From Candidatus Muiribacterium halophilum (GTDB lineage: Bacteria > Muiribacteriota > Muiribacteriia > Muiribacteriales > Muiribacteriaceae): a stretch of DNA of 57,993 nt. The notes under the pieces were generated by a model, which worked only from the letters and a program-made list of their open reading frames with translations, was not told the DNA's origin and did not search any database. The stretch lies in NCBI GenBank assembly GCA_023228995.1, contig JALOAD010000019.1:1-57993 (forward strand), given 5' to 3'. Below, piece after piece: positions 48,980 through 57,993 of the stretch. The position numbers and the translations under genes were made by a program. Numbering within the stretch: the first letter of the stretch is position 1; the number at the start of each line of letters is the position of its first letter.

Positions 48980-50641
48980 CTATAAAGTATTCATTTTTTC
49001 TTTTATCTTAGCGGAAATTCTATCTTTTTCATTTAGTAAATTATCGCATTCTGCCAATATATTTTCAATATAATTTAAATCTTCTACTGATGATGCATTT
49101 ATTTTTACATTATAATATGCACCTGTTATCGCTGCTTCTGCACATAACGCTGCAACTCCTGCATCTGAAAGACAATTTGGATTTCCTTTATATGCTACTT
49201 CATAAGCTAATTTTAATACTTCAAGTGAATTTTTCATTGTATTAAACGGTATTTCCATTGCATATTTATTTGATTCTTGAATTGCTTTATTTCTTGTTTT
49301 TTTATCATCTTCTGTTTTTTTAGGAAGTTTTCTTGATTCTACCATTTTATTGTAAGCTTCTGTATCATCATCTATTGCTTGTAAAAGGGATTTTTTTAAA
49401 TTTTGTCCACTTGCTCCAACTTTTTCAAGTAAATCTTTATTTTCTTCATAATCTTTTTTGTAATAAGTCAAATTTGTTACCATTGCTGCAAGAGATGCTC
49501 CTAATGCTCCTAATAATGCTGCAACCGAACCTCCGCCTGGGGCTGGGGAATCACTTGCAAGTTCATCGCAGAATTCTGTTATTTTAAGATCTTTTAATCC
49601 TTTTTTAGTAAAACGATAATCTATAACTTTTTGCTCAATTTCAAAAGGATTTAATTCATCAAGACCCATTGATATTACAGCAGTTCTTAGTATATCCATT
49701 TCAGATAAAGCAACCGAAGTTCCCTGTTTTTTAAGAAAATACAATCCAGCTTCAATAAGTGCATCTTTAGGGATTAATCCAACTAACTCACTTCCTGTAA
49801 CTCTAGCTCCTAATTTTTCAGCCTGCTCTCTGACTGTTTCATAAACTATATGAAGAGGAGTTTCAATATGATCCATAATATTTATTGTTACTTGAGCTCT
49901 TTTATATTCTTCAATAAACCATCCAGTTGCCTGTACATTCTTCAAAAGTCCAGGATTTCTAAGGAATTTACCATCATCTCCTCTTAGACCTTTGCCATTT
50001 TCATCTTTTTGAATCCTTCCGGTTTCTCTAATTTCAAGACCAATTTCTTTTGCAATAGCAGTTCTTGCTGTATTAAGATTAACATTGTATGCAATAAGAA
50101 ATTTCCTAACTCCAATTGCAGTTGCACCGGACTTAGCATTAAATTCAGCTTTACCAAAATCTGGTTTCCATTCAGGGTCTTTAAATTTTTCTTCAAGACC
50201 TTCATACTCACCTTTTCTAATATCAGGTAATCTAACTCTTTCAGGTTTTGATGCAGAAAAACCATATAAATAAACAGGAATATTTAATTCTCTGCCAACT
50301 CTTTCACCTAATTTTTTAGATAATTCAATACATTCATCAAAATCAATTCCTGAAATTGGTATAAATGGGCATACATCAGTAGCTCCCATCCTAGAATGTT
50401 CTCCTTTATGATTTCTCATATCAATAATTTCAGAAGCTTTTTTTATGCCACGAAACGCAGCTTCAAGAACTATTTCAGGTTCACCAGCGATAGTGACTAC
50501 AGTTCTATTAGTAGCTTTTCCAGGATCAACATCAAGAAGTTTTACACCTTCAACTTCCTCTATTGCATCAGTAATAAGTTTAATTTTTTTAAGATCTCTT
50601 CCTTCACTGAAATTTGGAACACATTCAACTAATTTAGCCAT
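48980..50641 (-). CDS. ftcD: Bifunctional glutamate formimidoyltransferase / formimidoyl-THF cyclodeaminase
   Basis: 553 residues, full fusion length. N-terminal formiminotransferase (VECVPNFSEGRD start, HSRMGATDVCPFIPI, KSGATAIGVRKFLIAYNVNL) to about residue 320, then cyclodeaminase from about 335 with SPAPGGGSVAALLGALGASL (about 368). It moves the formimino group from formiminoglutamate to tetrahydrofolate and releases ammonia, the last steps of histidine breakdown. GGAG precedes the ATG. No other hut gene is in the window. Confidence 0.95.
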   Translation of the reverse strand: MAKLVECVPNFSEGRDLKKIKLITDAIEEVEGVKLLDVDPGKATNRTVVTIAGEPEIVLEAAFRGIKKASEIIDMRNHKGEHSRMGATDVCPFIPISGIDFDECIELSKKLGERVGRELNIPVYLYGFSASKPERVRLPDIRKGEYEGLEEKFKDPEWKPDFGKAEFNAKSGATAIGVRKFLIAYNVNLNTARTAIAKEIGLEIRETGRIQKDENGKGLRGDDGKFLRNPGLLKNVQATGWFIEEYKRAQVTINIMDHIETPLHIVYETVREQAEKLGARVTGSELVGLIPKDALIEAGLYFLKKQGTSVALSEMDILRTAVISMGLDELNPFEIEQKVIDYRFTKKGLKDLKITEFCDELASDSPAPGGGSVAALLGALGASLAAMVTNLTYYKKDYEENKDLLEKVGASGQNLKKSLLQAIDDDTEAYNKMVESRKLPKKTEDDKKTRNKAIQESNKYAMEIPFNTMKNSLEVLKLAYEVAYKGNPNCLSDAGVAALCAEAAITGAYYNVKINASSVEDLNYIENILAECDNLLNEKDRISAKIKEKMNTL

Positions 50642-50751
50642 AATTCACTCTCCTTTAATTACTTATAACTTAATCAATAAGATAACATATACACGAGAAC
50701 TAGACAATACATAAACAACGATTTTTTAAATAGATTTTATTGTAATATTTT

Positions 50752-51297
50752 TCATTCAAATATTTTATAAAAATGCAAAAATCTTCTTATAAGCATATTA
50801 TCGGCGGGAATTCTTTTTTCAAAAACTTTTTTCAACTCAGAATAATACCATTTTTGCCTATCTTTAGTTGCATTAAATTTAAGCCATAATTCTTCACCAA
50901 GTAGATAGAAATCATTATTCATACTCTCAAGATTATTGATTTTATCGGCAATAGCTACTTTAAGTCCATCATAAGAAATAGAATTCAAATTATCAATAGT
51001 GTGTTTTTTTCTATCTTCCCAAGATTTATTATTATGGTCAGGTTCAGAAGCTTCTTTGACAAGTTCAAGAACTCTTTCTCCAAAATTAATTTTAATATCA
51101 TTTTCATTAAATTCAGTATCTTCAAGAACATCATGCAAAACCCCTGCTATAACCACTTCATCACATTCAAGATTATTCATAAGAAGAAGACCAACACCAA
51201 TAGGATGAACAATATAAGGAATATCTGAACATTTCCTTTTTTGCCCAATATGAGCCTTAACAGCAAAATCAAGAGCTTTTTTAATATCAGAATTCAA
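50752..51297 (-). CDS. HD-domain hydrolase (RelA/SpoT-hydrolase-like)
   Basis: About 181 residues. HD-type metal site: AHIGQKRKCSDIPYIVHPIGV, then LHDVLEDT (HD pair plus E-D) and the later VAIADKINNLE segment, which is the pattern of ppGpp hydrolase domains; no synthetase or regulatory domain. May hydrolyse (p)ppGpp or another phosphate ester. I start at TTG 51297, 5 nt after GGAGG; the frame is open to 51309. Confidence 0.8.
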   Translation of the reverse strand: MNSDIKKALDFAVKAHIGQKRKCSDIPYIVHPIGVGLLLMNNLECDEVVIAGVLHDVLEDTEFNENDIKINFGERVLELVKEASEPDHNNKSWEDRKKHTIDNLNSISYDGLKVAIADKINNLESMNNDFYLLGEELWLKFNATKDRQKWYYSELKKVFEKRIPADNMLIRRFLHFYKIFE

Positions 51298-51389
51298 ACA
51301 AACCTCCAAATAAAGAGCATTTACTTTTAAATTAGAGATATATATTATATCATAAAATCAAACATAAAAACATGGAGATTTTAAGTATA

Positions 51390-51755
51390 ATGAGTAAATA
51401 TAAAATAATATTTTACAGATTTTTATTTTTTTCAGCCCTTATATCAATATTTATAATTGCAGTTCTTCCATCTGAAAAACTATCAACAACAATGAAAATA
51501 AATGATATATTAAATCATTCAGCAGCATTCATAACTTTATCATTTTTATTTTCATTATCTTTTAAAAAAACAAAATCTTTATATCTTTTTGTAAGTTTAG
51601 CTTTTTACGGAATATTAATCGAAACAGTTCAATATTTTTTACCATGGAGAAGCTGTGATTTAAAAGACTTTTTAGTAGATATATCAGCAATCATTATATT
51701 TATTCTAATTAATAAATTGTATAAATGGAGAATAAAAGAATTTGATAGAAATTAA
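51390..51755 (+). CDS. VanZ-family membrane protein
   Basis: About 121 residues, four membrane segments with the VanZ signature (FSALISIFIIAVLPSE; NDILNHSAAFITLSFLF; GILIETVQYFLPWRSCDLKDFLVDISA). Family function is unclear beyond a link to glycopeptide resistance. The ATG at 51390 follows GGAG (12 nt); an ATG at 51372 overlaps that GGAG. Overlaps the next gene by 14 nt. Confidence 0.8.
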   Translation: MSKYKIIFYRFLFFSALISIFIIAVLPSEKLSTTMKINDILNHSAAFITLSFLFSLSFKKTKSLYLFVSLAFYGILIETVQYFLPWRSCDLKDFLVDISAIIIFILINKLYKWRIKEFDRN

Positions 51756-53121
51756 AAATCTAACAATAATATTTTTCACATTTCTTACAGTATATTTTAG
51801 CATAAAACCAAAAAAGACCAGAATAATTTCACTTAATATGGTAAGTATTTCTATAATATCAATATTATCATTGTATATAACCAAAGTTATCAATATAGAT
51901 ATAATATATTTAGGAATATTCGGCAATGGATTTTTTAGACCAATCAAAATAATAATAATTTTTTTCACAACAGCATATTCAAGCATAAGCACCGATATTA
52001 CTGGGATATTTGATTTTTTTGCCTACAGAATAGTCAGATACTCTAAAGGCAATGGCAAAACATTATTTTTGTATTTTTACATATTCTCAATAATACTAAC
52101 AATATTCACATCAAATGATATTGTAATATTAACCCTTACTCCGATAATTTTCTATTTAGGAAAACATGCCCATATAAATATAATCCCACTTTTATTTGCA
52201 GAATTCTTCGGAGCAAACACATCTTCCATGCTTTTATACATAGGAAATCCAACAAATATAATAGTCGCAAACACAGCAGGAATAAAATTCAACGAATATT
52301 TCGCAAATATGTTAATTCCAACAATAATAGCCATAATATCAAATTTCATTTTACTATACATATATTTTCGAAAAACATTCACAAGAAAATATGAAATAAA
52401 TCACAATTCAACATATATCATAAAAAACAAATACGATGCAGTAATAAGCCTTATACTTATTTTTTTAATGCTAATAGCTTTGATACTTTCAGAAAATTTC
52501 AACATCAAAATTTACATAATAACGCTGTTTTTCTCAATACTATTTGTAATTGAAGATATAATATTCGCAATTTATTACAAAATATGTCATTACACAGAAA
52601 AAAGATATAAAAGTTCAACAATAAGATTTTTCAAAACAGTAATACCAAAAGAAAAAAATGATTTTTTAATATCAATAGGAAGAATTCCATGGAAAATACT
52701 ACCCTTTCTACTATCAATATTTATAATGATAAAAGCACTTGAAATAAATGGATTTATAACAGATACAGCAATATTACTTTCAACACTAATAAAAGGAAAA
52801 TTCTCAGCAAGCATAATAATAGCAACAGTTTCAGCAATTCTAGCCAATTTAATAAACAATCAACCAATGACAATATTTATGAGTTCAGTCGTAAAAAACA
52901 GCTTTTTCACAAATCAATCAGAAATAAGACAAATATCAAACTACTCTATAATAATAGCCAGTAATCTAGGTGCAAACCTTACTCTAATCGGAGCTCTCGC
53001 AGGAATAATGTGGAGTCAGATAATTCAAAAAAAAGGCTTGGAAATCACTTATATAACATTCCTCAAAGCAGGTTTTTTTATAACACCAATAACAATATTT
53101 TTATCAATAATAGGATTATGA
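51742..53121 (+). CDS. ArsB/NhaD-like ion transporter
   Basis: 459 residues with about 11 membrane segments. The motif FTSNDIVILTLTPIIFYLGKHAHI...FGANTSSMLLYIGNPTNIIVANTAG and its second-half counterpart LANLINNQPMTIFMSS...NLGANLTLIGALAGIMWSQ are typical of the ArsB/CitM ion transporter superfamily, where the two N/P loops meet at the substrate site. Substrate (arsenite, Na+/H+, citrate) cannot be told. TTG start, GGAG 11 nt upstream, coupled to the VanZ gene. Confidence 0.82.
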   Translation: MIEIKNLTIIFFTFLTVYFSIKPKKTRIISLNMVSISIISILSLYITKVINIDIIYLGIFGNGFFRPIKIIIIFFTTAYSSISTDITGIFDFFAYRIVRYSKGNGKTLFLYFYIFSIILTIFTSNDIVILTLTPIIFYLGKHAHINIIPLLFAEFFGANTSSMLLYIGNPTNIIVANTAGIKFNEYFANMLIPTIIAIISNFILLYIYFRKTFTRKYEINHNSTYIIKNKYDAVISLILIFLMLIALILSENFNIKIYIITLFFSILFVIEDIIFAIYYKICHYTEKRYKSSTIRFFKTVIPKEKNDFLISIGRIPWKILPFLLSIFIMIKALEINGFITDTAILLSTLIKGKFSASIIIATVSAILANLINNQPMTIFMSSVVKNSFFTNQSEIRQISNYSIIIASNLGANLTLIGALAGIMWSQIIQKKGLEITYITFLKAGFFITPITIFLSIIGL

Positions 53122-53129
53122 AAACATAT

Positions 53130-53968
53130 GGGGTCGGTCCTTAAAGGGTTTTCAAAACAAATATTTTTAATATATACTTATTTTATTATTTTTATTGAAA
53201 ATGAAATTTCTTTGAATATATCACTATAAAAATCTATATTCCATAAAACTAGATATTTTACTTATTAAAATTATCAAAAAACCTTTCAGGAAAAATAATA
53301 TTGGTGATTTTCCAAGAAATACCGTATCTATTAAGCACAACATCAATCTTCTTCTCAGGTTTAAAAGGATTTAAACTCAAGTGAAATTCATCTTTACCAA
53401 TTTTACTAATCTTATATTTTTCCATCAATTCATCAATATTAATATTTTTAGAAATATCATTGTTATTATCGTTTTGTTTATCAATTGAATCATCCTGTTC
53501 AATTTCCTTTCTCTTATCTAAAAGTTCAGTTATACCTTCAGGACTTACATAAGTATTAAGTAAATTATCAGCAATTTTAGAGACAAATTTCTCAAAAAAA
53601 ACCGCCATTGGATTTGATTCCAACTCCATATTTTTATCTTTTGTCATATTTTTTGCAAGTTGTTTTTTTATATTAGGTCTTAATAATTCAAAATCAATAC
53701 AGGAAATAACTTTAATTGCATTATTAGAATCAAAACCACTTTTAAATTTATATAAAGTATAAAAAGGACCGCCGATAAAAAATAATCCTAAAACAACAAA
53801 TATTACGACAATAACAGCAAGTTTTTTCATAAACACTCCAAAACCACTCAAAAATTTTTTTTAACAAATATCGCTTGTAATTGCGTAAAACCCGCAATCT
53901 ATATACTTTTTACGGCTTAACTAATACTTATATATATTTCCGCTGTAAACATTGAGAGGACCGACCCC
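53130..53968. repeat. Segment bounded by 11-bp inverted repeats
   Basis: GGGGTCGGTCC (53130-53140) and GGACCGACCCC (53958-53968) enclose the DUF2939 gene. The ends resemble the RAYT-type repeats and sit 8 nt after one gene stop and 11 nt before another. Confidence 0.5.
53258..53830 (-). CDS. DUF2939 membrane-anchored protein
   Basis: About 190 residues from ATG 53830 (GGAG 5 nt before). One N-terminal membrane segment (LAVIVVIFVVLGLFFIGGPFYTLY), then the DUF2939 pattern: FKSGFDSNNAIKVISCIDFELLRPNIKKQLAK, a periplasmic domain and an Asn/Asp-rich linker (KQNDNNNDISKN). The end, KIDVVLNRYGISWKITNIIFP, is also typical. Function unknown. Confidence 0.7.
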   Translation of the reverse strand: MKKLAVIVVIFVVLGLFFIGGPFYTLYKFKSGFDSNNAIKVISCIDFELLRPNIKKQLAKNMTKDKNMELESNPMAVFFEKFVSKIADNLLNTYVSPEGITELLDKRKEIEQDDSIDKQNDNNNDISKNINIDELMEKYKISKIGKDEFHLSLNPFKPEKKIDVVLNRYGISWKITNIIFPERFFDNFNK

Positions 53969-53979
53969 AATGTTTTACA

Positions 53980-55095
53980 TTAAAAGAAATCTTTCCATGG
54001 TGAATTTTTAATTATATAATCTGCAAATTTTCCCACATTTTCATTTTGCATTGCTTCAAATTCTGATGAATCCTTTGGGGATTCTGGTTCAAAAAAACAA
54101 GTTGGATCTTCTGCTAAATAATGTCCATTATGATAATAGGATAATGCTCTGCATCCACCGCAAGCATCTTTGTATTTACATCTTCCACATTTTCCTTGTA
54201 GATTTTCTCTTGTTCTTAATTCTTTTAGTATTTTATTTTCTTTTAGTATTTTTAATAATGGGGTTTCTCTTATGTTTCCGCAATTGACTTCTGTATCTAG
54301 TAGATGTACGCATGGTGCTACATTTCCTTCGGCTGATATTCCTATATATCCTCTTCCTGCTTGACATCCTAGTTGTTTTATTGCAATTTTTGATTTTAAC
54401 CAGTTTTTTTGAAAGAATTTTGGTGCTGTAAAAAATGGTACAAAACTTACATAGGATAAGTAATTTTCTCTTAATGCTGGATGTATATAATCTCTCATGT
54501 CGTTTTTATCAAATAAAAGGTCTTTATAATTATCTCCTCTTCCTCGAGGAACCATTGGTGATCTTAATACTGGGATATTTGTTTTTGTTGCATAAGCTAA
54601 TATATCTTTGAGTTCTTCTTTGTTTTTCTTTGTAACTGTTACAACAAAAAAGTATGGAACTCCCATTTCTTTTAATATTGCGGTTTTTTCTTCTATATGA
54701 TCTAATCTGTTTTCGTGTGCAATTGTATCTTTATCCTGCATTAATGAGTCAAGCGATAATACAAATAATGATTTTTTATCAGTTGCTTTTCTAACTTCAT
54801 TAACTAAATCTTTTTCAATTAAAATTCCATTTGTATTTATATATGACCACATATTTTTAGATGAATTATATGAAAGTATATCGAGTGCATCTTCTCTTAA
54901 TAGAAATTCTCCACCTGAAAAAGCTATTGCTGCTTTTGAAGAGTATTTTTTGAGTTCATCAATTACATTATGCTTTATTTCATCAAGTGTTAGTTCATTA
55001 TCTGAAGTCTGCGGGCTATTAGTCATACAAAATGGACATTTTAAATTACATCTTCTTGTTGTTTCAAGATAGCACATAAAAAATTTTGGTAACAT
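53980..55095 (-). CDS. Radical SAM/SPASM enzyme (NirJ/AhbD-like group)
   Basis: 371 residues. CNLKCPFC (Cys16, 20, 23) binds the SAM cluster; FSGGEFLLR is the GGE motif. The C-terminal SPASM domain carries GCQAGRGYIGISAEGNVAPC and CGRCKYKDACGGC for two auxiliary clusters. The spacing and the NxHYLAEDPTC end resemble the haem-modifying NirJ/AhbD enzymes more than peptide-modifying ones, but no precursor peptide or haem synthesis gene is next to it. GGAG precedes the ATG. Confidence 0.85.
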   Translation of the reverse strand: MLPKFFMCYLETTRRCNLKCPFCMTNSPQTSDNELTLDEIKHNVIDELKKYSSKAAIAFSGGEFLLREDALDILSYNSSKNMWSYINTNGILIEKDLVNEVRKATDKKSLFVLSLDSLMQDKDTIAHENRLDHIEEKTAILKEMGVPYFFVVTVTKKNKEELKDILAYATKTNIPVLRSPMVPRGRGDNYKDLLFDKNDMRDYIHPALRENYLSYVSFVPFFTAPKFFQKNWLKSKIAIKQLGCQAGRGYIGISAEGNVAPCVHLLDTEVNCGNIRETPLLKILKENKILKELRTRENLQGKCGRCKYKDACGGCRALSYYHNGHYLAEDPTCFFEPESPKDSSEFEAMQNENVGKFADYIIKNSPWKDFF

Positions 55096-55267
55096 TGTTT
55101 CTCCTATATAAAATCTTTTTATAATTTTGAGTAAATATTACAACATATCTATATTATAGACAAGTAAAATTTTAATAAATTATTTAGTTTTAATGTGTTT
55201 TGTCAATATTTAATAATTCTGATATATTTAATAAAAGTTTTTATATATGTTATTTTGAGGTGTAAAC

Positions 55268-56599
55268 ATGGAAAATAATTTAATTTCACAAAAAATAATT
55301 GAAATTACAGATGAAATTGATTCAAAGATAATAAATTACAGACAAGACTTTCATAAATATGCTGAAACTGCTTGGCTTGAAATTAGAACTTCTTCTATAA
55401 TTGCTCAAGCACTGGATAATCTTGGTTTTGATATAAAATTAGGTAGAGAAATAATAAATAAAGATTCAAGAATGGGTCTTCCATCTCAAGAAATTTTAGA
55501 TGAAAACTATAAAAGAGCGTTGAATCAAGGTGCAATTAAAAAATATGCTGAAAAATTAAAAGATGGATTTACCGGAGTTTGTGGCATTTTAAAAAATGGA
55601 AATGGTCCAGTTATAGCTTTAAGATTTGATATTGATGCTCTTGAAATAAATGAAACGAATAATTTAGATCATATTCCTAATATTAAAAAATACTCATCTA
55701 TAAATGAAAATTCTATGCATTCATGCGGTCATGATACTCATGCTTCCGTAGGACTTGGAGTTGCAGAAGTAATTTCAAAACTTAAAGATAAAATAAAAGG
55801 AACTATAAAATTAATATTTCAACCCGCAGAAGAAGGAGTTCGTGGAGCAAAATCAATTGTAGACAGTGGAATTTTAGACAATGTTAATTTTCTTTTTGGT
55901 CATCATATAATGTGTGGATATACAAAAGGTGAAATTATGACTTGTATGGGCGGATATCTTGCTACACAAAAATTTGACGCTGTAATTTCAGGTAAATCTT
56001 CACATGCTGGAGGAAATCCACAAAGCGGAGATAATGCACTTCTTGCAGCAAGTAACGCTGTAATTAATCTTTATGCAATACCAAGACATAGTGATGGTAT
56101 AACCAGAATAAATGTTGGTAAACTCAATGCTGGAACAGGTAGAAATGTTATATGTGATAAAGCTTGTCTTGTTATTGAAACTCGTGGTCAAAACAACAAA
56201 TTAAGTGATTATATGTATAATAAAGCAATTAATATTTTAAAAACTTGCTCTGATATGTATAATTGCAAACTCAAAATAATATCAATGGGTGGAGCTTTAA
56301 GCGGATATTCTGACCGTAAACTCGCTGATATTATTGAAAATACTATAAAAAAATATTTAACAAATCTCAAAATAATATCATCTGATAGAAATATGGGTTC
56401 TGAAGATTTCACCTATATGATGGATAAAGTTCAAAAAAACGGCGGACTTGCAGTTAATATTGGTGTTGGAGCTGATATTAAAGATAAAAACCTCCATGCA
56501 CACACTCCTGAATACGATATTGATGAAACAACAATGAAAACCACAATAAGACTTTTATCAAATGTAATATTTGAGGTTTACAATGAAAACATGCATTAA
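55268..56599 (+). CDS. M20 family amidohydrolase, AbgA-like
   Basis: 443 residues. Zinc-binding HSCGHDTHA and QPAEEG motifs, then KFDAVISGKSSHAGGNPQSGDNALLAAS and the end GSEDFTYMM. The early segment (GREIINKDSRMGLPSQEILDENYKRA; GFTGVCGILKNGNGPVIALRFDIDALEINE) is characteristic of AbgA, the p-aminobenzoyl-glutamate hydrolase subunit of folate-fragment salvage. The second subunit AbgB is not in the window, so it may have a different amide substrate. GAGG lies 8 nt before the ATG. Confidence 0.88.
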   Translation: MENNLISQKIIEITDEIDSKIINYRQDFHKYAETAWLEIRTSSIIAQALDNLGFDIKLGREIINKDSRMGLPSQEILDENYKRALNQGAIKKYAEKLKDGFTGVCGILKNGNGPVIALRFDIDALEINETNNLDHIPNIKKYSSINENSMHSCGHDTHASVGLGVAEVISKLKDKIKGTIKLIFQPAEEGVRGAKSIVDSGILDNVNFLFGHHIMCGYTKGEIMTCMGGYLATQKFDAVISGKSSHAGGNPQSGDNALLAASNAVINLYAIPRHSDGITRINVGKLNAGTGRNVICDKACLVIETRGQNNKLSDYMYNKAINILKTCSDMYNCKLKIISMGGALSGYSDRKLADIIENTIKKYLTNLKIISSDRNMGSEDFTYMMDKVQKNGGLAVNIGVGADIKDKNLHAHTPEYDIDETTMKTTIRLLSNVIFEVYNENMH

Positions 56600-57740
56600 A
56601 TGTCATAATAATATATTAATGGATGAATTCAAAAAAAATTTAGTAACACTTGATATTTGCCCATTATGCAATGGAATATGGTTTGATTCTAATGAATTAT
56701 TCCAAAGTTCAGAAGAAATTTCTGCTGATTCATTTATAAATTCATCTACATTAATAAAACAAACCGAAATTTCATGCCCAAATTGTTCAACAAATCAAGA
56801 TTTAATAAATCTTGATTTATATAAATTTTCCAAACAAAATATAGAAATCGAATTTGAAAAATGTCCAAATTGCAATGGAATATGGCTTGATAACGGTGAA
56901 TTTCAAAAAATCAGACAAGCATATTCATTTAAACCAAATAATAAAAAAATAATAAGCCGAGCATCAACAATAATTGAAGGAAGTTTAGAAGATGAGATTT
57001 ATTCAAATTACAAAAATGCAAAAGGTGCAAATCCAACATCTATAAAAACTTATATAATATCATTATTGTTAGGAATACCATTTGAATATGAAAACAAAAC
57101 AATAAATTTCCCATGGACAATATTTTTTATAATAGCAATAAATTTTCTATTATATTTTATCATTTACTTTTCAAGAGATTTATATTTAATTATTTTCACC
57201 AATTTCACAGTTTCATTAAAAAACATATTAAACGGCAAATTATACACAACATTTACATACGCTTTCATACACATGAGCTTTTTACATGTAGCATTAAACA
57301 TGTATTTTATGTGGATATTTGGTGATAACATATATGATATATTTTTACTCAATGGCAAAAAGAAAGGAAGAATTAATTTTATTATTTACTTTTTAATATG
57401 TGCAATAATAGCAGGTTTTGGACATATTCTTAATGTATTTTTTTCAAAAGATTTTTACTCAATTCCACTCGCAGGAGCATCAGGAGTTACAAGTGCATTA
57501 GTAGCAAGTTATTACAGATTATTTCCAAAAGCTAAGTTTTTTATGGTAGTATTTTTCATACCAATTTATGGAAAAATAAAATATTTTGTAATTTTTTATT
57601 TAGGATCAAATCTTATTTATGCATTAAAAGATGGAATAAATTCCAAAATATCATGGCAAACTCACCTAGCAGGTTTTATAGCTGGATATTTTTTAATTGA
57701 AAAATTCATACCCAAAAAAGCATTACATATACAAGATTAA
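56583..57740 (+). CDS. Rhomboid protease with two N-terminal zinc ribbons
   Basis: About 385 residues from ATG 56583, 7 nt after GAGG, overlapping the previous gene by 17 nt. Residues 1-110 hold two TFIIB-type zinc ribbons (CIKCH...CPLCNGIWFDSNEL; CPNCS...CPNCNGIWLDNGEF). The rest is a rhomboid: HMSFLHVALNMYFMWIFGD, the catalytic GASGVTSA serine and WQTHLAGFIAGYF histidine. It cleaves membrane proteins within the bilayer; the ribbons may recruit substrates. Confidence 0.88.
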   Translation: MKTCIKCHNNILMDEFKKNLVTLDICPLCNGIWFDSNELFQSSEEISADSFINSSTLIKQTEISCPNCSTNQDLINLDLYKFSKQNIEIEFEKCPNCNGIWLDNGEFQKIRQAYSFKPNNKKIISRASTIIEGSLEDEIYSNYKNAKGANPTSIKTYIISLLLGIPFEYENKTINFPWTIFFIIAINFLLYFIIYFSRDLYLIIFTNFTVSLKNILNGKLYTTFTYAFIHMSFLHVALNMYFMWIFGDNIYDIFLLNGKKKGRINFIIYFLICAIIAGFGHILNVFFSKDFYSIPLAGASGVTSALVASYYRLFPKAKFFMVVFFIPIYGKIKYFVIFYLGSNLIYALKDGINSKISWQTHLAGFIAGYFLIEKFIPKKALHIQD

Positions 57741-57993
57741 AGAAATTCAGATTTAATTTTAACAATATTTTTTTCATTTTTATCAAATTCAATACCAAGC
57801 AATATTATTTTTTTATTACTATCAAGGTATTTTTCATGATATTTTTTATCTTTAATCTGTTCTAAAGCATTTGAACCATCTGTTTTGAATTCAATAATAT
57901 AAATTGTATCAGAAAGAATAATAGTTAAATCAATTCTTCCTTTATTTGTAACATCTTCACCAATAACATTAATACCAAGAGCTTTCAAGTATG
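57737..57993 (-). CDS. PD-(D/E)XK nuclease-like C-terminus (DUF1703 type, partial)
   Basis: The 5' part lies beyond the window edge. The visible 85 residues read LKALGINVIGEDVTNKGRIDLTI then IYIIEFK and ALEQIKDKKYHEKYL, the PD-(D/E)XK fold found at the end of AAA-ATPase/DUF1703 proteins. The catalytic D...E-x-K residues are visible (GRIDL, EFK). Its stop overlaps the convergent rhomboid stop by 4 nt. Confidence 0.8.
   Translation of the reverse strand, partial: YLKALGINVIGEDVTNKGRIDLTIILSDTIYIIEFKTDGSNALEQIKDKKYHEKYLDSNKKIILLGIEFDKNEKNIVKIKSEFL

Overview
The window is very AT-rich and comes from a Gram-negative, probably anaerobic bacterium. Evidence for an outer membrane is two TonB-dependent receptors, two ExbB/ExbD-type energising modules, a TonB and many signal peptides. 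Evidence for anaerobic life is a [FeFe]-hydrogenase-type sensor, FeoAB ferrous-iron uptake, a CobN/HmuS-type haem system, a flavodoxin and a SPASM radical-SAM enzyme. Promoters are of the ordinary TTGACA/TATAAT kind and start sites are marked by GGAG-type ribosome binding sites; several genes start at TTG or at a second in-frame codon placed correctly behind GGAG. I cannot name the lineage from sequence alone.

Layout. 1-4.5 kb: 5'-truncated sensory hydrogenase with a SpoIIE/PP2C phosphatase, then diaminopropionate ammonia-lyase behind a leader with a 20-bp hairpin. 4.9-23 kb (almost all on the minus strand): a defence/accessory island holding an M30-like secreted protease, a three-gene ABC-3C system (HNH protein, small middle component, SMC-like ATPase), a nucleotide-cyclase-like protein paired with a HEPN protein, a giant secreted DUF3160 protein, a YefM/RelE-type toxin-antitoxin pair, a HEPN/MNT pair, a DRT3 double reverse transcriptase system with a likely structured ncRNA, and a two-gene SIR2 system. 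23-24.9 kb: repeat cluster, alpha/beta hydrolase, cold-shock protein. 25-46.7 kb: metal acquisition block with feoAB, a His-rich thioredoxin/TPR protein, a Cys-motif TetR regulator, an HmuR-T-U-V-S haem uptake and dechelation operon, a broken RAYT transposase, a TtpC-ExbBD-TonB operon with its own receptor, and a small Cys-rich secreted protein. 46.8-58 kb: ordinary metabolic and membrane genes: flavodoxin, DMT transporter, bifunctional FTCD, HD hydrolase, VanZ, ArsB/NhaD-like transporter, DUF2939 protein, radical SAM/SPASM, AbgA-like M20 hydrolase, zinc-ribbon rhomboid, and the end of a PD-(D/E)XK protein.

How parts work together. Two plus-strand promoters (29.3 and 46.3 kb) carry near-identical DtxR-type boxes exactly 5 nt before a perfect -35, so the haem operon and the small Cys-rich secreted protein look like one iron regulon; the second TonB receptor has a related 14-nt palindrome at its start site. 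The receptors import ligand, TtpC/ExbB/ExbD/TonB and HmuU/HmuV energise transport, HmuS would remove the metal from haem, and FeoAB takes up ferrous iron.

Repeats. A 22-nt repeat (core GTGTCGGTTCTCAACATTGA) flanks the RAYT transposase gene and recurs at 15.5 and 23.4-23.6 kb, usually touching the 3' end of a gene and sometimes supplying its stop codon. Related but distinct GGGGTC-type ends occur at 4.9, 48.9, 53.1 and 53.96 kb. The best candidates for little-described biology are the DRT3 locus with an ACACAC-bearing folded RNA downstream of drt3b, the cyclase-HEPN pair, the SIR2 pair, and the iron-boxed Cys-rich secreted protein.
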